Positions 23,201 through 37,300 of a DNA stretch of 64,000 nucleotides are shown piece after piece. This DNA comes from Macropodus opercularis (lineage: Eukaryota > Chordata > Actinopteri > Anabantiformes > Osphronemidae): the NCBI GenBank assembly GCA_030770545.1, contig CM061102.1, positions 12,702,501 through 12,766,500 on the forward strand, in the 5' to 3' direction. The notes beneath the pieces were generated by a model, which made no database searches, had not been told where the DNA came from, and worked only from the letters and a program-made list of their open reading frames with translations. The translations under genes and the position numbers were made by a program. Numbering within the stretch: the first letter of the stretch is position 1; every line of letters begins with the position of its first letter.

Positions 23201-26200
23201 AGAAACATCTGTTCATCCTCAGTGCTCTGAATCAAAATCATCCGCTGTCACCCAGTGGAGCTGAACTGGAACCTTTGAAGTGCGGTGTCCTCCATTCTAC
23301 TGCTTTTCAAAGCCCAACTCCGGCACCGCAAAATGTCATTTCATAGTAGCCCAGCTCACTTCTCTGGAAAGGTTTGCGTGTAATGTTTCGCCACCTAGCG
23401 ACCGTGGCGACGTACTGCAGCCGGCGGTGTCAATGGGTTCAGAACAGAACTTGGTGCTCCTCACTGGGGCTGCTGTCACGCATTCTCTGTGGCATTTCAC
23501 TCACAGTGGTTCTGTGAAGGCGATACTGTTGCAGATACTTATCAACTGGTAAGATGTGTGATATATATTTACCTCTATCTATCTATACAGCTATATATCT
23601 ATACATATATTCATATAGATGTTTTACCAGTTGATAAATATCTGCAGCAGAGCCCAGAGGATTATAATGACATGTCTTTTCTGTACAAAGCTCTGTTTAA
23701 AGGAGGCATCAACGTTCATACATGAGTTCTGCTTCCTGTCAGCAGCGTGTATCTTAGCAGTGTGTGTGGCAAGGCCACGAAGTGCCAGCAGCGTTGCAGG
23801 AACTAGCACCGGGTCAGTGGCAACAACTGGATCAGAGACGTTCAGCGCGCTTTCCCACAAATGTTCGAATCCACCGCTGACAGACTCGACCGGCTGTTTT
23901 TTCTTCCCCTCCACATAAGACGTAATAGTACGCTAGAAATGAAATGGGCCCAGATGTTAACCAGCTCTTGGCTTTGATTTGCGTCCAACGGTACACAAAT
24001 GCACCTCTAGAGATGTCAGAGAAGTGGAGCAGGCTTTTCTCAAAGTTTTGTAAGATGCCTAATGCTTAAGTAAATTTACTATTTCTGTAGAATAGAAATT
24101 CGCCTTAACTTGCATTAAACCCATAAGTATGTTCAGACTGACAACCTCTCGTCTGTTAAGGAGAGAATTTTAATTACACATCGATACCGTAAATGATTTT
24201 GTACATTTTTGTCGTTAAGATATGTGTCGTTAAAAACCAAAAAGGAATTTGTGTGCGGCTAGAAAGAAACAGAGATGTTGTCTCTCTGTCCATATATGAG
24301 TTAACAATACGCTGGAAACGAGAAGTGAAGTGGACCCAGATGTTTACCAGCGCTTGACTTTTACAATGTTGTCAACATTTGGAAAGAATACCACCACAGT
24401 TACGCTTGTACGTGGCATAAGCTTTTATTGCACAGCTTCTCATTTACTCTACAGTTTAGTAAAACACTTAATGTTTTTAATGTTCATTTTAAAAAAAAAT
24501 CCGTCATTTATATGAATTTATTGTTACACGTCTGCTGCTGGTCGGACAAAATGTGCAATGTAAGATATCACAATGTGTTCTGGGCATGTTTGAGGGCAAC
24601 AATATCACAATACATGTAATGATGGAAGCCAACATCTTTTTTTAATAGTCAATTAAGAGTTTCTGTGTCATTGCCTACGTCAGTCAGAAGAGGGTGCCAG
24701 TGGTCTAAGGTGAAGCCAAACCAGAATAATCTATTATTTATCATGCAATGTTGCATCGCTGTGTCCAGGTATAAATATGTCTATTCCCATAAAGGCCGCT
24801 GGAGATTTGCGGTGGCTGATTTATAACCGTTTTTGACTTTGTACTCAATATGTTGAATTTCTTTCTGCACATCTGCGCGATGTGTTATATGCTTAATGGG
24901 CCGAGTTCTGATTGTAACAAATACACGTTCTCTGGTTTGTAAAATGCTTAATGCTAAAGTGTATGAATTCACCTGTTGCCATTCTTCTGTGCCTTTTATG
25001 AGTTTGTGAATTTTGAAGGAACCAGGTTCATTCTTTATTTTCTTCCACATCACATTTTCTCTTCCGTCACAGCGTTACTGTAATCGATCTTACACTTTTA
25101 GTAAAAACAGATTCCTGCACGTCGCCTTCTGTATCAACACATCCTCTGGCTGGAGGCAGTCACATGCAGTAAGTACTGCTTAACCACCAGCAGAGGTGGC
25201 TGTGGAGCCAGTAACAGCAAACCATCACAGTCAGTGAGTCTGCAGCTGGAGTGGCAGCTCTCCTCCGTCCTGACATGGCCATTGAGAGTCTCCTCTCTGT
25301 GTTTGGTTCCCGCTGAGACTGCGGGAGACCGTCGTGCGCAGACAGGACTGGTTAATGGAGAAAGATAAAACGTAGCAACTCAAGCGTAGAGAGGGAGATA
25401 AAACACTTCCTGGACTGTCCACCAAGTGTGTTTTATCCAGCTGCTCAGAGGAAAACACGTAGTGGGTGTGTGACTGTAATACAGAACGTGAAAACAATAA
25501 AGTCACGCAGGAACACTGGTGCGGTTACGCTTCAGCCGAGGCCACGGGCGCAAGTTGCACCTGTGCGTGTGTTTGCCGTTATGCTTGTGACAATGGCAGT
25601 TGTGAGTGAGACGGGTTTTCATCCCCACTTAGGTTTTCACGCAGTTGTTTTCTAGTGACAACTAGTGTCACTGGCCTGCGTATATCTGAAAGGGGTTAGC
25701 AATGAGTCCGACTGTTGAAAGCTTGGGAATGTTGTAAATATTTTAGAAACAAGCTCATCTGAGTCATTCCCCATTAAATTACTTTCAGTAATGGCTGTTA
25801 CCATTAAGTGATTATGGGCAGCATGAAAATTGGTTGTGCTCAATGTTAAATCAACAACAACAAAGAATTAAAGCCATTATAACTGAAGCTGCGAACATTG
25901 CTGTTTACATAATAGTAACTAGGGTCTAGTGGGTTTTTTTTTTGGTTTTGCTTTTGGCTTTGTTTCTTCTGGGAGCAAACATTTCAGCAGCCATCAGGGA
26001 AAAAACTATTCCAATCACATAAAAAAAAAAACTGATGATTTACAATGACTTGACCTGTGGCTTATCTAAATAAAGGAACTTTCTATAGTTTCTATATTCA
26101 GTTTCTTTTAAAATTGCTAAATTATAGGTGTTGGAGGAGGTTTGTGTAGTATATACAGATTTTCCTCACCAAACCCCCTAAAATTAAGCTTTGCCTGTTG

Positions 26201-29200
26201 GCAATTACCAGGAGCACAGCTTTAATTATCGCCGGCTATCACTGTAAGCGCCGAGCAGGTCTGAGAGCGCGGCTTCCACATACTGCCCCTGCTTTGTTGG
26301 AACTACCGCACTGTCACACTGTGTTAAACAGACACACACTCACTGCCGCTCCGACGTCCAGAGCCTCCTCTTTTACAGCCGTGTGCAGTTGTGTGTGTGT
26401 GTGACAGTGAGTGAGACAGAGCGATCAAGGCCTCAGAAGTGACTAATAGGTCGTCTTCACATTCATGCAGACAGAACCTGGCTGCTGGGTTTGTTCTTTC
26501 TCACCTGGCTTAAATGTTTGCCTGCCCATCCGCAGAGTTTTTGTATTTTACACAGAGCCGATAAAACGCCACGTGCCGCATACGTGAACCTCGATATGAT
26601 GTGGATTGTGAATTTGACTCGCCTGGCTGGGCGTGTTGTCTGTGTCAAACATGACCCGGGCTGGAAGAACGTTTCTCCTGTTCTCCCAAAGTGAGAATTG
26701 ATACCTTGCATATCCGTTACGACGAACACGAGAGACACATCGGGATCAGGTTCAGTATTTCCTTGAAAAGCTACTCTTGACTCACGACTGGTTGGCAGTA
26801 ACACGTCTCCTGCTTTAACCTTCAGCACCGCTCAAAACCGTTCATTTCTACCTACTCTTTGATTGTGTGTCCGACCTTTTTATGAATTACTTGCTGTTAT
26901 TGTGCAGTGACCGAAGCTGCTTATGCTGAGGAACGTCTAAGTTACAGTTTCAATTGGAAACACCACCAAAGTTCATTATTATATATTCCAGATCATTTCA
27001 CAAGGCTGGGTACATGGATCTGCCCAGACATCTTGTGTCTTAGTCATCTTAGTCATCACCAAACGTCTTGAAGATAAATACCAGAGAGATTTGGAAATGG
27101 GGCTTTGTGTGTGTGTGTGTGTGTGTTTCTAATAGCTTCTCAATCTTAACTGTCACACCTCAGCCATCCAAGGCATGTGCCTGACTGTCTGTGTCTTAGA
27201 GGCCCCTGGAGTCTTGTTAATGCGAACTACAATAACCGTTGGCGCTGAAAGACACACTCTCCCACACACAGACACGCGCACAGAGCCCACAGAAAGCAAA
27301 GCTCACACCGAAGTGGACTTAGCGTCACCAGTAGCAACCGGTCTGGAAGGGCTCTGCCAGAACAAGCCAAACCAGACCAGAGCAAAACCAGGGCACAGTT
27401 TTTGTTTCAGTAGGAAATTCTATAAAGGTTCAGTCAGGTTTTTTTTTTTAATTCCTCACGTGATCGCACACCCTCAGGTGCAGAGTCCTGGTTCCCCTGA
27501 TGGACTCTCTCTATGGAGGCTCGCATTTCGTTACCTTGTGGAAGGCGATCGTCCTTGACCGATGAAACACAGAGATTAACAGCATAACCAGAAACCGGTT
27601 ATATGATTATTTTTTGTGCTTGTTACTGTGACAAACAATTTATTTGCTTGGTGTAAAAGGTGTTAATCTCACGTTTTCAATCTAATGTATGAACTGAACC
27701 AGAAAAACACTTTATTACCTTAAAGTCCTCAAAAACTGGACAATGAATTTTATGAATCACCTGATAATAACCTGCTAATTGTTTTAGATCCCACTATGAT
27801 GATGTTGCACAACATATAACGGTAATAAACATAAATTAATAGAAATAAATGCTTCCCATTTATATAAGTTTGTGCAAAGAATTCAGCTAACATTCAGCAT
27901 AGATCTGATTTAATAAGCACTACATGAATATGTTACTATAGTGGAAGGATGTAAGTAAGCATGTTGTGTTTTTAGAGTATTTTGCGTTACTTCAGAAATG
28001 TGCAATTTCATTCCTATCTGGCGAAACAGTCAGTTAAGGTTATAAGCTGCTGTCATCTCCAAATACTCAGATTAGTGGGAACCTTCTGTTATGTGTTATG
28101 AGCAGTTGTTGAAAAAATCCTGTTCGGCAAATCTTTTTAAAGAAAATATTTAATAACAATATAATAATTTAAAATCAATTTGAATTTATTTCAAGGTCTA
28201 AATTCAGACCAAGTAAAACTGTTAATAAATGATTTGAATAGGTTTTAGTAGTGCTTTTAAGAACAACAGCCAGTGATGCAGCCATATTTATACAGTTAAT
28301 AGTTAAAATATTCCTATTTTAAAGCAACAAGACGAAGAAATTATTCATAATATGAAAGTAATACATATAAAAAAATAGAAATAGAAATGACTTTTTTTTA
28401 AAACGCTGTTTCTCAGCTCAGGTCAGGATCAGAGCGACATTTCTGAATATGAAGTCATATGGAGCAGTCGCATGTATAAATCACTGGTAACACCCACACA
28501 CACACACACAGGCTGAACGCGTACCACTCACTCCCGAACACCCCCCACATCCTCTCTGTCTCTGCTCCATCGCTGGCCACGGTCCAGCCTGGCTCACCTC
28601 CCTCAGAGATCCTCAGACCAGACCAGAGCTTCTTCATCACGCACTAACCTCGAATGTTTGACCAGCAGTCTCCCCCCTGAAAGAAGCGGTAAACAGGTTT
28701 TCTAGCTGGACCGTCTTAAACGTGTTTAAATGGCCCTTGACGACCACAGCGACCTGTTAATGACCAAAGCGTCCTGTGGTTGTGGTCGCTGAGAACTGGT
28801 CAGTTCATGGTCACCCATTAATGTCTGGTTTGGGGCTTCAGACGCGACTACAAGCACTAGGACTGGAGGCTGGATGTGGCTGCCTCTGCCTCTGCTATGG
28901 TCTCACAATAACACAAAAGATCGTTTAACTTCCATTTTCAATTTGCGACACTTTATTTATGTTCAGATGCGACTGTAGCCTGGGGCGCGACTCTCCTTTT
29001 TGCAACGTATGCAGCTTCTTGAGCCGACTGCTTTTGGAGATTTCACGTCATTTCAAGTCTTTGTAGAACGAATCGTGAGTGCATTCACGCCACAGCATCT
29101 TTTCCCACGTGCTGAGCAGTTTAACGGTCTGTGTCAGTAGTTGCCAGTAGCTGGTACTGACCGACCAGATTCACATCCTCCTTTAGTTGGCACATTCACG

Positions 29201-32200
29201 CACACTTTGTTCTCACCGCACTGAGAGGAAGCTCTTTTCTGTTTGTGTGCCTCGAAGGCTGCTGGGCTCACAACCCTCACTCAATAATATGCTACTAGTT
29301 TAGTGTATTAAATAATTGTGCTTGGACAGAGGTGAAATAAAATCACAGGTAATATGAAAACCGTGCCCTCAACATGAAGCTTTGTCCTGAGAATAACTCT
29401 AGGGATTACTACTGTGGCATTTAGGCTGAATTTCACAATCCGCACACGCTCGGTCCCCAGAGTGGGGATCCCGCTCGTTTTGGAGGAGAAGCGTTGGTTT
29501 GTGCAGGTCGCCACAGGAATGCCAACAATGCTGCCAGAGAGAGCAACTTTGTGTCAGTGTGTTTTAGTGCAGATTTCACAGTAGACGCAGTCACAAGGCT
29601 GATATTTATACCCTAACCGCAAACATGTTTACAGTAAACAGTCTATATGATGGAGCCGTGCTCCCTCAGACACTGACACTGCTAAACCCTACAGAGAGTG
29701 TCTGCGTGCGTGTTGCTTTTGGTGGGTGCAGTGAGACAGAGGGCATCTACCTGGATGCTGGCAGACTCATCGTGAGTCACTAGGCTGTTGTGTGAGAAGA
29801 GAAGCGGTGCGTTCACGAAACGCTGTTGGCAGGTTGGCACACATTACCTGAGATAGGGCTAGAGGCCCACAGCTTTACTTGGCTACACGTTGTGATTGAA
29901 AGTTTGTGTATATGTACAAAGTGTGTGTGTGTGTTTCCAGGGGAGTATGATCTCACTGGACAGTTACTGCGGAGGATTTAAGACTAGGGAGTAGCCAGCC
30001 TGACTGGGTCTGTGCTTTCTTGACTCCTCTTACTGGGTCAGTAATGGTTTTCCTATTTGTCTTCTGGCTTCGTAAGAAAATACGTGTGTGAGCGTTAGTT
30101 GTGCTCTCTCCCAGCATTGGGTATGTTTTTTCATTAATAATACGAAAGTTACTTTTGTCTTATGCAGGACACACGGGACACAACCTGTGTCGGCTGAAGG
30201 GACGGTTTCCAGGGCTTTAGCTGGCTCACACGCCACCGTCCTGCCCTCCCACGCGCCGTCGTGTCCTGTCCTGCCTTGTCCCAACAGCTCCGGAAGTTAC
30301 CCCCCCCACACACACACACCCCCACCCAGGCTTTGCTTAGCCGCTATATTGCGTAATGCCAAACTGACATTGTGCGTCACTGGGAGCACCCTTCCTTCAC
30401 ACACATACACCACGAGTGTAAACACATGGAAACAACCGAGCACACACAGTCTGCTTACACCTTTATTTACAGAGATCACGTTACTGACTGGTTGAATCGC
30501 ATCGGACGTTTTAGGTCCATCCAGATCATTATTGCGCAGCAAGAGACTGTTTCTCTTTGACTGGATCACGGTTGGCAAAACCCAAACAAATGTGAGCTGT
30601 CACACAGACGACTACTTTAAAAAGTGACCTCAAGTTCAGGAAGTAGCATAGTTTTCTTTTTTGTTTTGTACGTGTTGTGCCCTGTTCAACCAATCACAGC
30701 ATCACAGGAAGTAGACCCTTCAAAATAAGACTTCAACAATTTGATGAGGAAACAATGGAATGTTTTAGTTTTAGTTACTAACGCTAAAAGATAAGTTTTC
30801 ATCTGTAATGTAATGTTGAAGACAACAATGTATCAATATTTTAGTCCAGGTGGTATGGACCCCCAAAATGTTCAAAAGGCCTGAAATCAACAGGCAATTA
30901 TGAAATAAATAACAGCCAGCAATTAGTTTGTTTTTTTGTATGTATTTGTATTTCATAATATTTGTTTTTCACATTTCATAATGCAACTTTTAAGGAGAAT
31001 GACGTTGTAATATGATTGGCTGGGTCTGCTGTGGCTCCTGGAGAAAAGTCACTTTGACTGAGAGATTTGATCGATTGGAAGCTGACTTTGGAAAAAATTA
31101 CATTTTGAAAGTTTGTAATGAAAGAAAAAAACCCGCTGTGTAATAAGGTTTCAGAATAATAATTGTAGAAGACCTTTGTAGATTCTTCTGTGGGTTTTAA
31201 AATGACATCCTAAGCATTTTGTGTAAGGCTTCAACATAATCATCATAGATTTGCTTATCTTCACTCTTTAACCAAATCTACTTACAGGTAAAAGCAGAGG
31301 AGGAGTTTCGTTGCTACAAGGGAAATACAGTTGATGTAGTGGCCCACATATAACTGCCATTGTGTTATCAATCAGTGTTTGACTCACTGCTATCACTTCT
31401 CACCATGATATTAGTGAAGGGTTCTTCCTCTGACTCAGAACTACTTCCAACAGGTGGATTAAGTCCCACGCTCCTCATTCCTTTTCTTTTCATCTTGCGT
31501 CTTTTGCTTCATTTTCTATCTCTGCAGGGACCTCACATAGCAGCAGTTACCCTGGCGGCCTACGAGTGCGGGTCTGCGGATTTCCCCGAACCACCCTACC
31601 CCGACCAAATTGTCTGTCCCCAGTACGAAGCACCGGGACTAGGTTCAAATGCAGAGCAGATGGGTGTGGAGGCCACAGGGGTGGACCGAGGGCTCGGGTC
31701 TGCGGCTCTTCACGGTCGCATGTCTCTGTGGACCATCATCTCTAAAGTCCGCCTGGAAGCCTGTATGTGGGTGAGTGCGTGTTGCAGGCCAGTGCAGTCA
31801 GAGAGCAGAGGGTAACACATTTAACATACAGTGTCACGGCTCAGGACGCAGTTCGCGCATTGGCCACAGGTTTGATCTGTCTGCAGACCGGAGGCCATTT
31901 TCTAGTTAATAGGGTTGAGTAAATGTTCAGATTAGAAACGGTACAAATTTGCATTTGCACTGTGGGTGTTAAGTGAATTCATTGATAACTCCTTTTCCGG
32001 GAAACCCCAACAATTCAGGGTGAATTTCCCCCGTGTAGCGTCAGTGGTTTCACACCTCTAACCAGCTTTGTGGCTGCTGAGAAAGATGAAATGTTTTCAG
32101 TCTACACTTACTACATTTGCAGGAACTAACCAACTGTATAATTAACCTGTTTATAACCAGTAGATGAATGTAAATGTAAATGTACTGCGCAGAAGTAAAA

Positions 32201-34294
32201 TCGCATAATGCCATTTTGTTTGTGAATTAATTTTTGCATACCAGTCACCCTTGTCTCAGAGTTGCTATGAAATTACCGACAGTTAGTTACACACCAATGC
32301 AGGTATGTGCCACAGTGATCACGAAGTCAGAGCCACAGAATTGTTTTTCATCATAAAGAAAGGCAGAACTGCTGAGCGGCGAGAAAAGAGAACCGCCACG
32401 CAACGTTGTCTTTGTCTTTGTTGTCCGTTTCCTTGTTCTGTTTAACGTGGAAGGTAGTGGTGGTGGGGGGGTGGGGGGGAACAGGCATTTTCATTTTAAT
32501 ACGTGTTTATTGTGCTTTTACATGCAAGATTAAACCCATAGATGCAAAACAATGCACAGAATTTTGATTTTCCGCTGCCTGCTCACTATCGTAACCGTCC
32601 TGCTGTATTGTTTTGAAATAACTTAACAATGCACGTAGACCTGCACATGCACACTGCCTGTAAGGTTACGGACACTAATACACATCTGTGTGCAGGTAAA
32701 AACTTGCTTGTATCCTAATTTCCTCCGATCTAAGTCGCAGCAGCTACAGCGTGACGTTCCAGTGTGTGATACAGGTGCCACATAATCTCCTTGGACCCGC
32801 TGGTCTGCACCCCTGTAACCTTAGCCTGGCACGGCCCCGACTGTGGCTTGTTAGATCTGCACCTGTTGCGCCCACGGCTTCAGAGTATCCCAGAACATCC
32901 CCGTCTCCTCCTGCCGCCAGCCTCCCCGCCTTCAGGATACGCCGGTGATCAGACAGCTCTCAGAGTTACCTCTTCCTTCCTCCTGTCTCGTTCTTCTCTC
33001 CTCCCTTTCTCTTTGTTATCTCCCGCAGCCTTTCTGTCCACTACTGCCGGCTCCCGCCAGTGTTCCACTTCAAATGCCACCATTGTGTAGGTGGATATAT
33101 TTCATTGCCCCCGTGCAGAACACAAACACATACAGGGGCAGAGCTTGTTGAATGGACCAGCTGCCAGGGAGATTAAGCCACATCTCCATTATGAGAACTG
33201 GCAAATTTCATCAAGGACTGCAGTGTTAACAAGAGAGCAGGGTGTCCAGATTAAAGGTGCAGGCTGCCAGTTTTTGGGATAGTACTGCCTCCTGAGAATG
33301 ATTGTTTGGGCTTGTTGCTGCTGCCATGGTTGCTAACTACCCACTAATCATCTTCTGGCTCCACCAGCTACGTGTAAGTAATGTGGCTGTGATTAGTCAG
33401 TTACGTTCTTCTGGGAGAGAGATTGAAGCAGAATGTTCCACCTAAACAACAGCATTTTACAGCGAAACGTTAAGGATTTCTTCACCGCTGCCCGTTAGGA
33501 CTAAAGTAATTTATTTCTTATCTAATTGTAACTTATACTTATTACGTACTTTCATCCCACCCCACGAAACATTACAGTAATGAGTTGTGAGCACCTACAA
33601 AAAAAAACATTTCTTGGCGTCTGTTTTCATTGTGTTAATTAATTCTGTAGCCCCCACCCTCCAACCCTCCAACCCTCCAACCCTTCCGTGTCCTCATGTT
33701 TTGGTGGTATGAACTTGGTGAACCGGCCAAGTGCTGAGGATTTATTTTGCTCAAATCACTTCCGTTTCTCCCAGTTGAGCCCCCGCTCCCTCGTACGGGT
33801 CTGCTTTATAGCTACAAGCTCCTTTTGGTTGTTATTGATATCTGGGTGCGTTTCGACTCCTTGTTAGCGCTTCCTACGCGTTGGAGCGGAGCAGCTGGCA
33901 GGGCAGCGTGTTGATTTGCTGCTTGGAGGTGGCGTCTGCTTCTGCACCTTTCTTTCGCTTGTGTTTTACGTGTCTCTAATCTGCAGGATTTTCGTTCTCG
34001 TAAATACTTTCCGTTTTATTTCTATTACGCTTGCTGGTCGCACAGTACCAGATGTCAAGCAGTGCAAGCTCCTTTACATAGTGGATATTGATATTTATCC
34101 TCCATTAACCCATTCAGTTTAATAATTAATAATAATAATTTAAAGCAGCCACATTTCCAAAACACAAAGCAATAAAGGTCATACAATAAACACTTTGCAT
34201 ATAACATTGCATATAATAAGTAAAGCCTATGATGCCAGAACGATATGAGGCAACGCAAAAAGGGCGGCTATAAAATGTAAACTCTTTCAATTAA

Positions 34295-34365
<71 letters not shown>

Positions 34366-37300
34366 TTCCTGTGTGAGCAGGGTGCAGGCACAGCTATAGG
34401 AGAGCTTCCTCCTTACTTCATGGCCCGTGCAGCACGGTTGTCTGGTATCGACCCTGATGACGAGGATTATCAGAAGTTTGAGGAGATGCTGGACCAGACG
34501 CCGTCTGCGCAGGTGACAGACAGCTTCAGGCACAATGGTCAATTTCTCAGCCTTCATCATAATATATTATATAACTCATTTGTCCTTCACCTCCTACTCC
34601 CCACTTCTACCTTGCTTCACGTTGTTCTTACTCTTTTGCACTTTTGTGTTATTCCATTTCTAATAGCCACGATCGCCATTATTTCCTGTTTACTAAATAG
34701 GCCGTCATTTAGATTGCGTGTGCCACATTTTCCATGCTGTGCCCTGTGTGTGTCATCACTCACTCAAGCACCTCCTCATTATCTCATCGGTACAGAATGA
34801 ATCAAGTGCTTTCAAAACAATATGACTAAGGGAACTGTAATGATGCAGTCAAGGTCCTACCGTGTCCGGTCTTTAAATTGGTTAAATAAATGTTAACGTA
34901 TCAAACATCCCTCCAACAAATGTCAACAATGCCTAGAAGTGCAATACAAATATTTATTTTTCCACGCTCTTGTGATTAAGGGTAGAGGAAGAGCTGTGTT
35001 TGTGGTTTTGTAAAGTCGTTTCATCCCCTCTGCCCTGATAGCCTTCATCCTTAGGAATGCTTTTCTCTCTCAAACAGTAAGACGAGTCAGATTCAGCAAA
35101 ACTTTCTAGTTCTTTTTAGTCTTGTATTCAAAAATAAATAGTAGCAAGCAGCGCCGGGCTGTGAGCACGTCAGCAGGCTTTTTTTTTGTGGTAGCCTAGA
35201 TAACGTGGGATTAGTGAGAGGGTCCCTGGAATTGAATTTCACTTATCACACATATTAGCAACGGTCCAGCATGGTTCAGGTATGAATCATTCGCTGGTAT
35301 GCTTGTTTCAATAAATGAGTTACCTTGTATTTCAGAGGAACTAACATCACTTCAACTTTAACCGCTATTACCTGTTAGTGATGCTTCGGCTTTCACACGG
35401 TTCCCTGTCTCTTCTCCTATACTTAACACGGTATGTCTTTATTGCCCTGCTATGTTTAGAATGAAACTACGCAAGAAGCTCTGTGTAAATTTAAATGATA
35501 TATATTCAGCTTACTGAAATAATAACGTAAGCTGTAACCTACGCTAGTAAAGAAACTACTAGTTCAAGGAAGTCACAAAAAATGCGGCAAGAACAAAGTA
35601 AGGTCCAGGCGCTGGGCAGCTGGGTAGGTGGGCGCCAAAAAGCAGAGAGTACGTAGCTGTGACATCACGTAATGATAAATTGGCGCTTCCCACCAAAACT
35701 GTGGCAAAAAAAAAAAAAAGAACCCAGGAGGGAGACAAACAGGCGGCATGGGGAAGAGGAGATTTTGTCTAAGAGATCATCTCCACACTGAGGAGCTTCT
35801 ACGTTTCTTTTCCCAAACAAATGAACGCAGGAGGAGCATCGCCCCGGTAGCCTCGCATCCGTGCACAGGCGGATCGGATGCGACGGTGCACGCTGCTGTC
35901 TTCGCGTCTCGCTCTCTCCGTGACACGGTTTCTTTTTCTGTCCTCCTCTTCCTACTGTATTCGTCTCACGCTGCGTACGTCTCTACTTCACTGTCCCTTT
36001 TCTGGTTTGCGTCTGTCAGCTGCGTGTTTCCGTAACGTGCGCTCACGTAGTTCTGCAGCATCTGGAGGCAGGTTGCTTGCACCAGAGAGGACCTGCCACA
36101 TGCGGATTCTTTTTTATTTTTTTTCCTCTCACCAGAGATCTTTAACTTCACTCGGATGTTCCCAGGCTTCCCTCTTTCATTCGAGGAGATCCTGGAATAC
36201 CTTTCTGATTGTTACGTTGCTACTTTTAACTCATTGACGCGTTGGCATTCATCCGCTGTGGACGTTGTACGTTTTTGATTGTAAGATTAAAACGAATAGT
36301 TGTAGACCAGTGGAAACAAGCCCCACTGGGATTGGATTGTAAAATCGGTGGATCATTGTGTTTAGACAGGAAGTGGTTAAATTTTGTCATCAAGGATGTG
36401 ACCCCCCCCCATCACACACACGCACACACACACACAGCTGCTGGACTGTGATGCTGCGCTCACCCCGTCCGCTGAAGTCACAGATGTTTGTAGGTGCTGG
36501 CGCTTTGACTCAAACCCAGTGGCATTTGTCCGAACCGGCACGCGCCAGCTTCCTGCCACAAGTGCATGTGATGCGTGGCAGCAGAGGAGCCGTTTTCTGC
36601 TTTTATTCATTCAACAGAGCTATTCAAGGATAGTGAAGTCATCCCTTTCCTAACAGCCCCAGACGCTGATGTCATGAAGAGCAGCCCCCTCTCTTTAGTT
36701 CATTATGAGAGCACTCTGTGTCCTGGAGAGGAATCCTCAATATTGACATATCGAGACCATATCGTGCTCCGTATGTTGGATCGTGCTGGCTTCTAACTCG
36801 ATACCGACGCGATTCTCTGGCTTGTGTGCGTGTGCTTGCTCCAGTCCGGCACGGAGGGGGTTAACCGGCTGTGAATTCTTGATTGCCAACTCCCAGGATC
36901 GTATCTCCTGTAACTCAAATCAGGGCCATCTGCGCTGGGCGTATGCCTGCCTTCCCCCCTGGCCTACTGCACTCAAAGGCTCTCTGTGCTGTGGTTTGCC
37001 CGGCCCCGTCACGTGACTTCTCTGAAAGAGCCCCCTCCCTCCTCCTCCCTCTTTATTTCCAGTAAACTGTTTGAAAGGAGGGGGGTGAGTCAGAGTAAAA
37101 CCAGCTTCCCTTTAACCACAGCTTGTTAAAGAATTTGTCAACGTGGACTCAGGGGTGCATTTCTGTATCTGCATGTGTGTGTGTCTAGATAGATCTGAAG
37201 GTGCAGCTCCTCTGTTTACTTTGTTCTTTTTTTTAGTTGTTTATTTTACATAAAAAGGGGACTGGAGCTTCGATTGCGTCACAACGTCTTAATCGCTTCA

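Larger units (their letters stand above)
22567..31527 (+). other. vmp1: vmp1 large intron, 8.96 kb
   Basis: No protein-coding gene is supported inside. Noted: C runs at about 23050-23064 and 23179-23192, a long imperfect hairpin at 23526-23650, a diverged local duplication (23919-23975 and 24299-24363), (GT)n at about 27103-27126, and an AT-rich block at about 27560-28400. Numerous short open frames here lack codon structure or any similarity I recognise. Confidence 0.75.
31771..34380 (+). other. vmp1: vmp1 intron, 2.6 kb, ending in a (TG)n tract
   Basis: No gene seen. A G-rich stretch lies at 32456-32480, a (CCAACCCT)n-like minisatellite at about 33656-33685, and a long (TG)n immediately before the acceptor. 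Confidence 0.8.

Noticed and set aside
23862..23873. tRNA B-box-like TGTTCGAATCC
   Set aside because: No matching A box, acceptor stem or cloverleaf at the right distance; probably chance.
35748..37065. Cluster of overlapping open frames in a vmp1 intron
   Set aside because: Frames overlap in several registers, with no codon bias, splice structure or recognisable domain.
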